Assembly (NCBI GenBank): GCA_958295665.1
Contig: OY282560.1
Location: 97,131,930-97,195,929 of the forward strand
Direction: 5' to 3'
DNA length: 64,000 nucleotides
Source: Tipula vernalis
Lineage: Eukaryota > Arthropoda > Insecta > Diptera > Tipulidae
In this document: positions 9,645 to 23,500 of the stretch, piece after piece
Position numbering within the stretch: the stretch's first letter is position 1
Layout: the number at the start of each line of letters is the position of its first letter
Notes under the pieces: generated by a model
The model's input: the letters and a program-made list of their open reading frames with translations, nothing else
Databases searched by the model: none
Told to the model about the DNA's origin: nothing
Made by a program: the position numbers and the translations under genes

Positions 9645-11250
9645 GAAATAATCGAGCAATCAAAATGAAAATTGTCACAGCAATTACAGGTCCCGTAACC
9701 TATTGATAGAGGTATCAACCATCGTAATCGGACCATTTTAGATTTTTGCCGCCCAAAAACTTGTGGGCTATAGCACAGTTGATTTTCAATAAAATTGAAT
9801 TTTCTAAGAAATGCTAAGAAATAATCGAGCAATCAAAATGAAAATTGTCACAGCAATTACAGGTCCCGTAACCTATTGATAGAGGTATCAACCATCGTAA
9901 TCGGACCATTTTAGATTTTTTGCCGCCCAAAAACTTGTGGGCTATAGCACAGTTGATTTTCAATAAAATTGAATTTTCTAAGAAATGTTTAGAAATACTC
10001 GAGCAATCAAAATTCAAATTGTCACAGCAATTACAGGTCCCAAAACCTATTGATAGAGATATCAACCATCGTAATCGGACCATTTAAGATTTTTGCCGCC
10101 CAAAAACTTGTGGGCTATAGCACAGTTGATTTTCAATAAAATTGAATTTTCTAAGAAATGCTTAGAAATAATCGAGCAATCAAAATGAAAATTGTCACAG
10201 CAATTACAGGTCCCGTAACCTATTGATAGAGGTATCAACCATCGTAATCGGACCATTTAAGATTTTTGCCGCCCAAAACTTGTGGGCTATAGCACAGTTG
10301 ATTTTCAATAAAATTGAATTTTCTAAGAAATGTTTAGAAATAATCGAGCAATCAAAATGAAAATTGTCACAGCAATTACAGGTCCCGTAACCTATTGATA
10401 GAGGTATCAACCATCGTAATCGGACCATTTTAGATTTTTGCCGCCCAAAAACTTGTGGGCTATAGCACAGTTGATTTTCAATAAAATTGAATTTTCTAAG
10501 AAATGCTAAGAAATAATCGAGCAATCAAAATGAAAATTGTCACAGCAATTACAGGTCCCGTAACCTATTGATAGAGATATCAACCATCGTAATCGGACCA
10601 TTTAAGATTTTTGCCGCCCAAAACTTGTGGGCTATAGCACAGTTGATTTTCAATAAAATTGAATTTTCTAAGAAATGTTTAGAAATAATCGAGCAATCAA
10701 AATGAAAATTGTCACAGCAATTACAGGTCCCGTAATCTATTGATAGAGGTATCAACCATCGTAATCGGACCATTTTAGATTTTTGCCGCCCAAAAACTTG
10801 TGGGCTATAGCACAGTTGATTTTCAATAAAATTGAATTTTCTAAGAAATGCTAAGAAATAATCGAGCAATCAAAATGAAAATTGTCACAGCAATTACAGG
10901 TCCCGTAACCTATTGATAGAGGTATCAACCATCGTAATCGGACCATTTAAGATTTTTGCCGCCCAAAAACTTGTGGGCTATAGCACAGTTGATTTTCAAT
11001 AAAATTGAATTTTCTAAGAAATGTTTAGAAATACTCGAGCAATCAAAATTCAAATTGTCACAGCAATTACAGGTCCCAAAACCTATTGATAGAGATATCA
11101 ACCAATGTAATCGGAGCATTTTAGATTTTTGCCGCCCAAAAACTTGTGGGCTATAGCACAGTTGATTTTCAATAAAATTGAATTTTCTAAGAAATGTTTA
11201 GAAATACTCGAGCAATCAAAATTCAAATTGTCACAGCAATTACAGGTCCC
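9645..11250 (+). repeat. 1.6-kb block, copy 2 of 3
   Basis: This block matches 842-2447 at offset 8803 and 12235-13786 at offset 2590. The match to the third copy starts slightly earlier, near 9591, where an A4/A5 difference marks the limit. It carries T6 near 9913 and CCAATGTAATCGGAGC near 11103. Confidence 0.78.
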
Positions 11251-11394
11251 AAAACCTATTGATAGAGATATCAACCATCGTAATCGGACCATTTAAGATT
11301 TTTGCCGCCCAAAACTTGTGGGCTATAGCACAGTTGATTTTCAATAAAATTGAATTTTCTAAGAAATGCTTAGAAATAATCGAGCAATCAAAAT

Positions 11395-12429
11395 GAAAAT
11401 TGTCACAGCAATTACAGGTCCCGTAACCTATTGATAGAGGTATCAACCATCGTAATCGGACCATTTAAGATTTTTGCCGCCCAAAACTTGTGGGCTATAG
11501 CACAGTTGATTTTCAATAAAATTGAATTTTCTAAGAAATGTTTAGAAATAATCGAGCAATCAAAATGAAAATTGTCACAGCAATTACAGGTCCCGTAACC
11601 TATTGATAGAGGTATCAACCATCGTAATCGGACCATTTTAGATTTTTGCCGCCCAAAAACTTGTGGGCTATAGCACAGTTGATTTTCAATAAAATTGAAT
11701 TTTCTAAGAAATGCTTAGAAATAATCGAGCAATCAAAATGAAAATTGTCACAGCAATTACAGGTCCCGTAACCTATTGATAGAGGTATCAACCATCGTAA
11801 TCGGACCATTTAAGATTTTTGCCGCCCAAAACTTGTGGGCTATAGCACAGTTGATTTTCAATAAAATTGAATTTTCTAAGAAATGTTTAGAAATATTCGA
11901 GCAATCAAAATGAAAATTGTCACAGCAACTACAGGTCCCGTAACCTATTGATAGAGGTATCAACCATCGTAATCGGACCATTTTAGATTTTTGCCGCCCA
12001 AAAACTTGTGGGCTATAGCACAGTTGATTTTCAATAAAATTGAATTTTCTAAGAAATGCTTAGAAATAATCGAGCAATCAAAATGAAAATTGTCACAGCA
12101 ATTACAGGTCCCGTAACCTATTGATAGAGGTATCAACCATCGTAATCGGACCATTTAAGATTTTTGCCGCCCAAAACTTGTGGGCTATAGCACAGTTGAT
12201 TTTCAATAAAATTGAATTTTCTAAGAAATGTTTAGAAATAATCGAGCAATCAAAATGAAAATTGTCACAGCAATTACAGGTCCCGTAACCTATTGATAGA
12301 GGTATCAACCATCGTAATCGGACCATTTTAGATTTTTGCCGCCCAAAAACTTGTGGGCTATAGCACAGTTGATTTTCAATAAAATTGAATTTTCTAAGAA
12401 ATGCTAAGAAATAATCGAGCAATCAAAAT
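11395..12429 (+). repeat. 2-monomer repeat, three copies of 345 bp
   Basis: Units start at 11395, 11740 and 12085. Each is a 172-bp class I monomer followed by a 173-bp class II monomer. The middle unit has two private changes, AATATTCGAG near 11897 and GCAACTACAG near 11928. The last unit ends in GCTAAG rather than GCTTAG. This dimer looks like the simplest building block of regions A and B. Confidence 0.8.
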
Positions 12430-13786
12430 GAAAATTGTCACAGCAATTACAGGTCCCGTAACCTATTGATAGAGGTATCAACCATCGTAATCGGACCATT
12501 TTAGATTTTTTGCCGCCCAAAAACTTGTGGGCTATAGCACAGTTGATTTTCAATAAAATTGAATTTTCTAAGAAATGTTTAGAAATACTCGAGCAATCAA
12601 AATTCAAATTGTCACAGCAATTACAGGTCCCAAAACCTATTGATAGAGATATCAACCATCGTAATCGGACCATTTAAGATTTTTGCCGCCCAAAAACTTG
12701 TGGGCTATAGCACAGTTGATTTTCAATAAAATTGAATTTTCTAAGAAATGCTTAGAAATAATCGAGCAATCAAAATGAAAATTGTCACAGCAATTACAGG
12801 TCCCGTAACCTATTGATAGAGGTATCAACCATCGTAATCGGACCATTTAAGATTTTTGCCGCCCAAAACTTGTGGGCTATAGCACAGTTGATTTTCAATA
12901 AAATTGAATTTTCTAAGAAATGTTTAGAAATAATCGAGCAATCAAAATGAAAATTGTCACAGCAATTACAGGTCCCGTAACCTATTGATAGAGGTATCAA
13001 CCATCGTAATCGGACCATTTTAGATTTTTGCCGCCCAAAAACTTGTGGGCTATAGCACAGTTGATTTTCAATAAAATTGAATTTTCTAAGAAATGCTAAG
13101 AAATAATCGAGCAATCAAAATGAAAATTGTCACAGCAATTACAGGTCCCGTAACCTATTGATAGAGATATCAACCATCGTAATCGGACCATTTAAGATTT
13201 TTGCCGCCCAAAACTTGTGGGCTATAGCACAGTTGATTTTCAATAAAATTGAATTTTCTAAGAAATGTTTAGAAATAATCGAGCAATCAAAATGAAAATT
13301 GTCACAGCAATTACAGGTCCCGTAATCTATTGATAGAGGTATCAACCATCGTAATCGGACCATTTTAGATTTTTGCCGCCCAAAAACTTGTGGGCTATAG
13401 CACAGTTGATTTTCAATAAAATTGAATTTTCTAAGAAATGCTAAGAAATAATCGAGCAATCAAAATGAAAATTGTCACAGCAATTACAGGTCCCGTAACC
13501 TATTGATAGAGGTATCAACCATCGTAATCGGACCATTTAAGATTTTTGCCGCCCAAAAACTTGTGGGCTATAGCACAGTTGATTTTCAATAAAATTGAAT
13601 TTTCTAAGAAATGTTTAGAAATACTCGAGCAATCAAAATTCGAATTGTCACAGCAATTACAGGTCCCAAAACCTATTGATAGAGATATCAACCAATGTAA
13701 TCGGAGCATTTTAGATGTTTGCCGCCCAAAAACTTGTGGGCTATAGCACAGTTGATTTTCAATAAAATTGAATTTTCTAAGAAATG
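12235..13786 (+). repeat. 1.6-kb block, copy 3 of 3
   Basis: This block matches 9645-11196 at offset 2590 (15 monomers). Two substitutions are visible: ATTCGAATT at 13642 where the partner has ATTCAAATT, and TAGATG at 13716 where the partner has TAGATT. The right limit is near 13787, where GCTAAG replaces GTTTAG. Confidence 0.78.
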
Positions 13787-15932
13787 CTAAGAAATAATCG
13801 AGCAATCAAAATGAAAATTGTCACAGCAATTACAGGTCCCGTAACCTATTGATAGAGGTATCAACCATCGTAATCGGACCATTTTAGATTTTTTGCCGCC
13901 CAAAAACTTGTGGGCTATAGCACAGTTGATTTTCAATAAAATTGAATTTTCTAAGAAATGTTTAGAAATACTCGAGCAATCAAAATTCAAATTGTCACAG
14001 CAATTACAGGTCCCAAAACCTATTGATAGAGATATCAACCATCGTAATCGGACCATTTAAGATTTTTGCCGCCCAAAACTTGTGGGCTATAGCACAGTTG
14101 ATTTTCAATAAAATTGAATTTTCTAAGAAATGTTTAGAAATAATCGAGCAATCAAAATGAAAATTGTCACAGCAATTACAGGTCCCGTAACCTATTGATA
14201 GAGGTATCAACCATCGTAATCGGACCATTTTAGATTTTTGCCGCCCAAAAACTTGTGGGCTATAGCACAGTTGATTTTCAATAAAATTGAATTTTCTAAG
14301 AAATGTTTAGAAATACTCGAGCAATCAAAATTCAAATTGTCACAGCAATTACAGGTCCCAAAACCTATTGATAGAGATATCAACCATCGTAATCGGACCA
14401 TTTAAGATTTTTGCCGCCCAAAACTTGTGGGCTATAGCACAGTTGATTTTCAATAAAATTGAATTTTCTAAGAAATGTTTAGAAATAATCGAGCAATCAA
14501 AATGAAAATTGTCACAGCAATTACAGGTCCCGTAACCTATTGATAGAAGTATCAACCATCGTAATCGGACCATTTTAGATTTTTGCCGCCCAAAAACTTG
14601 TGGGCTATAGCACAGTTGATTTTCAATAAAATAGAATTTTCTAAGAAATGCTAAGAAATAATCGAGCAATCAAAATGAAAATTGTCACAGCAATTACAGG
14701 TCCCGTAACCTATTGATAGAGGTATCAACCATCGTAATCGGACCATTTTAGATTTTTTGCCGCCCAAAAACTTGTGGGCTATAGCACAGTTGATTTTCAA
14801 TAAAATTGAATTTTCTAAGAAATGTTTAGAAATACTCGAGCAATCAAAATTCAAATTGTCACAGCAATTACAGGTCCCAAAACCTATTGATAGAGATATC
14901 AACCAATGTAATCGGAGCATTTTAGATGTTTGCCGCCCAAAAACTTGTGGGCTATAGCACAGTTGATTTTCAATAAAATTGAATTTTCTAAGAAATGTTT
15001 AGAAATAATCGAGCAATCAAAATGAAAATTGTCACAGCAATTACAGGTCCCGTAACCTATTGATAGAGGTATCAACCATCGTAATCGGACCATTTAAGAT
15101 TTTTGCCGCCCAAAACTTGTGGGCTATAGCACAGTTGATTTTCAATAAAATTGAATTTTCTAAGAAATGCTTAGAAATACTCGAGCAATCAAAATTCAAA
15201 TTGTCACAGCAATTACAGGTCCCGTAACTTATGGATAGAGGTATCAACCATCGTAATCGGACCATTTTAGATTTTTGCGGCCCAAAAACTTGTGGGCTAT
15301 AGCACAGTTGATTTTCAATAAAATTGAATTTTCTAAGAAATGCTTAGAAATAATCGAGCAATCAAAATGAAAATTGTCACAGCAATTACAGGTCCCGTAA
15401 CCTATTGATAGAGGTATCAACCATCGTAATCGGACCATTTAAGATTTTTGCCGCCCAAAACTTGTGGGCTATAGCACAGTTGATTTTCAATAAAATTGAA
15501 TTTTCTAAGAAATGTTTAGAAATAATCGAGCAATCAAAATGAAAATTGTCACAGCAATTACAGGTCCCGTAACCTATTGATAGAGGTATCAACCATCGTA
15601 ATCGGACCATTTTAGATGTTTGCCGCCCAAAAACTTGTGGGCTATAGCACAGTTGATTTTCAATAAAATTGAATTTTCTAAGAAATGCTAAGAAATAATC
15701 GAGCAATCAAAATGAAAATTGTCACAGCAATTACAGGTCCCGTAACCTATTGATAGAGGTATCAACCATCGTAATCGGACCATTTTAGATTTTTGCCGCC
15801 CAAAAACTTGTGGGCTATAGCACAGTTGATTTTCAATAAAATTGAATTTTCTAAGAAATGCTTAGAAATAATCGAGCAATCAAAATGAAAATTGTCACAG
15901 CAATTACAGGTCCCGTAACCTATTGATAGAGG

Positions 15933-16996
15933 TATCAACCATCGTAATCGGACCATTTAAGATTTTTGCCGCCCAAAACTTGTGGGCTATAGCACAGTTG
16001 ATTTTCAATAAAATTGAATTTTCTAAGAAATTTTTAGAAATACTCGAGCAATCAAAATGAAAATTGTCACAGCAATTACAGGTCCCGTAACCTATTGATA
16101 GAGGTATCAACCATCGTAATCAGACTATTTTAGATTTTTGCCGCCCAAAAACTTGTGGGCTATAGCACAGTTGATTTTCAATAAAATTGAATTTTCTAAG
16201 AAATGCTAAGAAATAATCGAGCAATCAAAATGAAAACTGTCACAGCAATTACAGGTCCCGTAACCTATTGATAGAGGTATCAACCATCGTAATCGGACCA
16301 TTTTAGATTTTTTGCCGCCCAAAAACTTGTGGGCTATAGCACAGTTGATTTTCAATAAAATTGAATTTTCTAAGAAATGTTTAGAAATACTCGAGCAATC
16401 AAAATTCAAATTGTCACAGCAATTACAGGTCCCAAAACCTATTGATAGAGATATCAACCAATGTAATCGGAGCATTTTAGATGTTTGCCGCCCAAAAACT
16501 TGTGGGCTATAGCACAGTTGATTTTCAATAAAATTGAATTTTCTAAGAAATGTTTAGAAATAATCGAGCAATCAAAATGAAAATTGTCACAGCAATTACA
16601 GGTCCCGTAACCTATTGATAGAGGTATCAACCATCGTAATCGGACCATTTAAGATTTTTGCCGCCCAAAACTTGTGGGCTATAGCACAGTTGATTTTCAA
16701 TAAAATTGAATTTTCTAAGAAATGCTTAGAAATACTCGAGCAATAAAAATAAAAATTGTCACAGCAATTACAGGTCCCGTAACTTATTGATAGAGGTATC
16801 AACCATCGTAATCGGACCATTTTAGATTTTTGCCGCCCAAAAACTTGTGGGCTATAGCACAGTTGATTTTCAATAAAATTGAATTTTCTAAGAAATGCTT
16901 AGAAATAATCGAGCAATCAAAATGAAAATTGTCACAGCAATTACAGGTCCCGTAACCTATTGATAGAGGTATCAACCATCGTAATCGGACCATTTA
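15933..16996 (+). repeat. 1.06-kb block repeated at 24911-25974 (offset 8978 bp)
   Basis: The two copies share several rare states in the same order: AAATTTTTAG, AATCAGACTATTTT near 16121 and 25099, AAAACTGTCACAG, a T6 monomer, CCAATGTAATCGGAGC and AAAATAAAAATTG. One difference seen is CAATAAAAATAA near 16745, which reads CAATCAAAATAA in the partner. The match ends at 16997, where TTAGGATTTTTCCCG begins. Confidence 0.82.
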
Positions 16997-17786
16997 GGAT
17001 TTTTCCCGCCCAAAACTTGTGGGCTATAGCACAGTTGATTTTCAATAAAATTGAATTTTCTAAGCAATTTTTAGAAATACTCGAGCAATCAAAATGAAAA
17101 TTGTCACAGCAATTACAGGTCTTGAAACATATTGATAGAGATATCAACCATCGTAATCGGACCATTTTAGATGTTTGCCGCCCAAAAACTTGTGGGCAAT
17201 AGCACAGTTGATTTTCAATAAAATTGAATTTTCTAAGAAATGTTTAGAAATAATCGAGCAATCAAAATGAAAATTGTCACAGCAATTACAGGTCCCGAAA
17301 CCTATTGTTAGAGGTATAAACCATCGTAATCGGACCATTTTAGATTTTTGCCGCCCAAAAACTTGTGGGCTATAGCACAGTTGATTTTCAATAAAATTGA
17401 ATTTTCTAAGAAATGCTTAGAAATAATCGAGCAATCAAAATGAAAATTGTCACAGCAATTACAGGTCCCGTAACCTATTGATAGAGGTATCAACCATCGT
17501 AATCGGACCATTTAAGATTTTTGCCGCCCAAAACTTGTGGGCTATAGCACAGTTGATTTTCAATAAAATTGAATTTTCTAAGAAATGTTTAGAAATAATC
17601 GAGCAATCAAAATGAAAATTGTCACAGCAATTACAGGTCCCGTAACCTATTGATAGAGGTATCAACCATCGTAATCGGACCATTTTAGATTTTTGCCGCC
17701 CAAAAACTTGTGGGCTATAGCACAGTTGATTTTCAATAAAATTGAATTTTCTAAGAAATGCTAAGAAATAATCGAGCAATCAAAAT
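16924..17786 (+). repeat. Module X, copy 1 (863 bp, five monomers)
   Basis: Module X starts with a TTAGGATTTTTCCCG / AAGCAATTTTTAG monomer. The second monomer carries TCTTGAAACATATTG and GGGCAATAG, and the third begins with CCCGAAACCTATTGTTAG. Two ordinary units close it. I see no difference between this copy and the next at 17787. Confidence 0.85.
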
Positions 17787-19166
17787 GAAAATTGTCACAG
17801 CAATTACAGGTCCCGTAACCTATTGATAGAGGTATCAACCATCGTAATCGGACCATTTAGGATTTTTCCCGCCCAAAACTTGTGGGCTATAGCACAGTTG
17901 ATTTTCAATAAAATTGAATTTTCTAAGCAATTTTTAGAAATACTCGAGCAATCAAAATGAAAATTGTCACAGCAATTACAGGTCTTGAAACATATTGATA
18001 GAGATATCAACCATCGTAATCGGACCATTTTAGATGTTTGCCGCCCAAAAACTTGTGGGCAATAGCACAGTTGATTTTCAATAAAATTGAATTTTCTAAG
18101 AAATGTTTAGAAATAATCGAGCAATCAAAATGAAAATTGTCACAGCAATTACAGGTCCCGAAACCTATTGTTAGAGGTATAAACCATCGTAATCGGACCA
18201 TTTTAGATTTTTGCCGCCCAAAAACTTGTGGGCTATAGCACAGTTGATTTTCAATAAAATTGAATTTTCTAAGAAATGCTTAGAAATAATCGAGCAATCA
18301 AAATGAAAATTGTCACAGCAATTACAGGTCCCGTAACCTATTGATAGAGGTATCAACCATCGTAATCGGACCATTTAAGATTTTTGCCGCCCAAAACTTG
18401 TGGGCTATAGCACAGTTGATTTTCAATAAAATTGAATTTTCTAAGAAATGTTTAGAAATAATCGAGCAATCAAAATGAAAATTGTCACAGCAATTACAGG
18501 TCCCGTAACCTATTGATAGAGGTATCAACCATCGTAATCGGACCATTTTAGATTTTTGCCGCCCAAAAACTTGTGGGCTATAGCACAGTTGATTTTCAAT
18601 AAAATTGAATTTTCTAAGAAATGCTAAGAAATAATCGAGCAATCAAAATGAAAATTGTCACAGCAATTACAGGTCCCGTAACCTATTGATAGAGGTATCA
18701 ACCATCGTAATCGGACCATTTAGGATTTTTCCCGCCCAAAACTTGTGGGCTATAGCACAGTTGATTTTCAATAAAATTGAATTTTCTAAGAAATGTTTAG
18801 AAATAATCGAGCAATCAAAATGAAAATTGTCACAGCAATTACAGGTCCCGTAACCTATTGATAGAGGTATCAACCATCGTAATCGGACCATTTAAGATTT
18901 TTGCCGCCCAAAACTTGTGGGCTATAGCACAGTTGATTTTCAATAAAATTGAATTTTCTAAGAAATGCTTAGAAATACTCGAGCAATCAAAATAAAAATT
19001 GTCACAGCAATTACAGGTCCCGTAACTTATTGATAGAGGTATCAACCATCGTAATCGGACCATTTTAGATTTTTGCCGCCCAAAAACTTGTGGGCTATAG
19101 CACAGTTGATTTTCAATAAAATTGAATTTTCTAAGAAATGCTTAGAAATAATCGAGCAATCAAAAT
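17787..19166 (+). repeat. 8-monomer repeat XY, copy 1 (1380 bp)
   Basis: Module X (17787-18649, 863 bp) is followed by module Y (18650-19166, 517 bp). Y opens with TTAGGATTTTTCCCG but then has AAATGTTTAG, and its second unit ends AATACTCGAG followed by AAAATAAAAATTG and TAACTTATTG. The unit is repeated in full at 19167. Confidence 0.87.
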
Positions 19167-20546
19167 GAAAATTGTCACAGCAATTACAGGTCCCGTAACC
19201 TATTGATAGAGGTATCAACCATCGTAATCGGACCATTTAGGATTTTTCCCGCCCAAAACTTGTGGGCTATAGCACAGTTGATTTTCAATAAAATTGAATT
19301 TTCTAAGCAATTTTTAGAAATACTCGAGCAATCAAAATGAAAATTGTCACAGCAATTACAGGTCTTGAAACATATTGATAGAGATATCAACCATCGTAAT
19401 CGGACCATTTTAGATGTTTGCCGCCCAAAAACTTGTGGGCAATAGCACAGTTGATTTTCAATAAAATTGAATTTTCTAAGAAATGTTTAGAAATAATCGA
19501 GCAATCAAAATGAAAATTGTCACAGCAATTACAGGTCCCGAAACCTATTGTTAGAGGTATAAACCATCGTAATCGGACCATTTTAGATTTTTGCCGCCCA
19601 AAAACTTGTGGGCTATAGCACAGTTGATTTTCAATAAAATTGAATTTTCTAAGAAATGCTTAGAAATAATCGAGCAATCAAAATGAAAATTGTCACAGCA
19701 ATTACAGGTCCCGTAACCTATTGATAGAGGTATCAACCATCGTAATCGGACCATTTAAGATTTTTGCCGCCCAAAACTTGTGGGCTATAGCACAGTTGAT
19801 TTTCAATAAAATTGAATTTTCTAAGAAATGTTTAGAAATAATCGAGCAATCAAAATGAAAATTGTCACAGCAATTACAGGTCCCGTAACCTATTGATAGA
19901 GGTATCAACCATCGTAATCGGACCATTTTAGATTTTTGCCGCCCAAAAACTTGTGGGCTATAGCACAGTTGATTTTCAATAAAATTGAATTTTCTAAGAA
20001 ATGCTAAGAAATAATCGAGCAATCAAAATGAAAATTGTCACAGCAATTACAGGTCCCGTAACCTATTGATAGAGGTATCAACCATCGTAATCGGACCATT
20101 TAGGATTTTTCCCGCCCAAAACTTGTGGGCTATAGCACAGTTGATTTTCAATAAAATTGAATTTTCTAAGAAATGTTTAGAAATAATCGAGCAATCAAAA
20201 TGAAAATTGTCACAGCAATTACAGGTCCCGTAACCTATTGATAGAGGTATCAACCATCGTAATCGGACCATTTAAGATTTTTGCCGCCCAAAACTTGTGG
20301 GCTATAGCACAGTTGATTTTCAATAAAATTGAATTTTCTAAGAAATGCTTAGAAATACTCGAGCAATCAAAATAAAAATTGTCACAGCAATTACAGGTCC
20401 CGTAACTTATTGATAGAGGTATCAACCATCGTAATCGGACCATTTTAGATTTTTGCCGCCCAAAAACTTGTGGGCTATAGCACAGTTGATTTTCAATAAA
20501 ATTGAATTTTCTAAGAAATGCTTAGAAATAATCGAGCAATCAAAAT
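19167..20546 (+). repeat. 8-monomer repeat XY, copy 2 (1380 bp)
   Basis: X at 19167-20029 and Y at 20030-20546 match copy 1 line for line at offset 1380; I noticed no difference. Identity over almost 1.4 kb with this many diagnostic sites implies a recent tandem event. Confidence 0.87.
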
Positions 20547-23500
20547 GAAAATTGTCACAGCAATTACAGGTCCCGTAACCTATTGATAGAGGTATCAACC
20601 ATCGTAATCGGACCATTTAGGATTTTTCCCGCCCAAAACTTGTGGGCTATAGCACAGTTGATTTTCAATAAAATTGAATTTTCTAAGCAATTTTTAGAAA
20701 TACTCGAGCAATCAAAATGAAAATTGTCACAGCAATTACAGGTCTTGAAACATATTGATAGAGATATCAACCATCGTAATCGGACCATTTTAGATGTTTG
20801 CCGCCCAAAAACTTGTGGGCAATAGCACAGTTGATTTTCAATAAAATTGAATTTTCTAAGAAATGTTTAGAAATAATCGAGCAATCAAAATGAAAATTGT
20901 CACAGCAATTACAGGTCCCGAAACCTATTGTTAGAGGTATAAACCATCGTAATCGGACCATTTTAGATTTTTGCCGCCCAAAAACTTGTGGGCTATAGCA
21001 CAGTTGATTTTCAATAAAATTGAATTTTCTAAGAAATGCTTAGAAATAATCGAGCAATCAAAATGAAAATTGTCACAGCAATTACAGGTCCCGTAACCTA
21101 TTGATAGAGGTATCAACCATCGTAATCGGACCATTTAAGATTTTTGCCGCCCAAAACTTGTGGGCTATAGCACAGTTGATTTTCAATAAAATTGAATTTT
21201 CTAAGAAATGTTTAGAAATAATCGAGCAATCAAAATGAAAATTGTCACAGCAATTACAGGTCCCGTAACCTATTGATAGAGGTATCAACCATCGTAATCG
21301 GACCATTTTAGATTTTTGCCGCCCAAAAACTTGTGGGCTATAGCACAGTTGATTTTCAATAAAATTGAATTTTCTAAGAAATGCTAAGAAATAATCGAGC
21401 AATCAAAATGAAAATTGTCACAGCAATTACAGGTCCCGTAACCTATTGATAGAGGTATCAACCATCGTAATCGGACCATTTAAGATTTTTGCCGCCCAAA
21501 ACTTGTGGGCTATAGCACAGTTGATTTTCAATAAAATTGAATTTTCTAAGAAATGTTTAGAAATAATCGAGCAATCAAAATGAAAATTGTCACAGCAATT
21601 ACAGGTCCCGTAACCTATTGATAGAGGTATCAACCATCGTAATCGGACTATTTTAGATTTTTGCCGCCCAAAAACTTGTGGGCTATAGCACAGTTGATTT
21701 TCAATAAAATTGAATTTTCTAAGAAATGCTAAGAAATAATCGAGCAATCAAAATGAAAATTGTCACAGCAATTACAGGTCCCGTAACCTATTGATAGAGG
21801 TATCAACCATCGTAATCGGACCATTTTAGATTTTTTGCCGCCCAAAAACTTGTGGGCTATAGCACAGTTGATTTTCAATAAAATTGAATTTTCTAAGAAA
21901 TGTTTAGAAATACTCGAGCAATCAAAATTCAAATTGTCACAGCAATTACAGGTCCCAAAACCTATTGATAGAGATATCAACCAATGTAATCGGAGCATTT
22001 TAGATGTTTGCCGCCCAAAAACTTGTGGGCTATAGCACAGTTGATTTTCAATAAAATTGAATTTTCTAAGAAATGTTTAGAAATAATCGAGCAATCAAAA
22101 TGAAAATTGTCACAGCAATTACAGGTCCCGTAACCTATTGATAGAGGTATCAACCATCGTAATCGGACCATTTAAGATTTTTGCCGCCCAAAACTTGTGG
22201 GCTATAGCACAGTTGATTTTCAATAAAATTGAATTTTCTAAGAAATGCTTAGAAATACTCGAGCAATCAAAATGAAAATTGTCACAGCAATTACAGGTCC
22301 CGTAACTTATTGATAGAGGTATCAACCATCGTAATCGGACCATTTTAGATTTTTGCCGCCCAAAAACTTGTGGGCTATAGCACAGTTGATTTTCAATAAA
22401 ATTGAATTTTCTAAGAAATGCTTAGAAATAATCGAGCAATCAAAATGAAAATTGTCACAGCAATTACAGGTCCCGTAACCTATTGATAGAGGTATCAACC
22501 ATCGTAATCGGACCATTTAAGATTTTTGCCGCCCAAAACTTGTGGGCTATAGCACAGTTGATTTTCAATAAAATTGAATTTTCTAAGAAATGTTTAGAAA
22601 TAATCGAGCAATCAAAATGAAAATTGTCACAGCAATTACAGGTCCCGTAACCTATTGATAGAGGTATCAACCATCGTAATCGGACCATTTTAGATTTTTG
22701 CCGCCCAAAAACTTGTGGGCTATAGCACAGTTGATTTTCAATACAATTGAATTTTCTAAGAAATGCTAAGAAATAATCGAGCAATCAAAATGAAAATTGT
22801 CACAGCAATTACAGGTCCCGTAACCTATTGATAGAGGTATCAACCATCGTAATCGGACCATTTTAGATTTTTGCCGCCCAAAAACTTGTGGGCTATAGCA
22901 CAGTTGATTTTCAATAAAATTGAATTTTCTAAGAAATGCTTAGAAATAATCGAGCAATCAAAATGAAAATTGTCACAGCAATTACAGGTCCCGTAACCTA
23001 TTGATAGAGGTATCAACCATCGTAATCGGACCATTTAAGATTTTTGCCGCCCAAAACTTGTGGGCTATAGCACAGTTGATTTTCAATAAAATTGAATTTT
23101 CTAAGAAATTTTTAGAAATACTCGAGCAATCAAAATGAAAATTGTCACAGCAATTACAGGTCCCGTAACCTATTGATAGAGGTATCAACCATCGTAATCG
23201 GACCATTTTAGATTTTTGCCGCCCAAAAACTTGTGGGCTATAACATAGTTGATTTTCAATAAAATTGAATTTTCTAAGAAATGTTTAGAAATAATCGAGC
23301 AATCAAAATGAAAATTGTCACAGCAATTACAGGTCCCGAAACCTATTGTTAGAGGTATAAACCATCGTAATCGGACCATTTTAGATTTTTGCCGCCCAAA
23401 AACTTGTGGGCTATAGCACAGTTGATTTTCAATAAAATTGAATTTTCTAAGAAATGTTTAGAAATAATCGAGCAATCAAAATGAAAATTGTCACAGCAAT

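Larger units (their letters stand above)
1..16923 (+). repeat. Region A: mixed 2-, 3- and 6-monomer higher-order repeats
   Basis: This stretch is set apart by variants that are dense here: TAATCTATTG (about 0.2-13.3 kb), TCCGGTAATC (near 3307, 5032 and 6067 only), CCAATGTAATCGGAGC (first near 2299) and AAAATTCAAATTG joined to CTCGAG. The basic arrangement is one class I unit followed by one or two class II units. No CTCCAG and no AACCAATTG units were seen. The right edge is placed at the first module X of region B. Confidence 0.75.
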
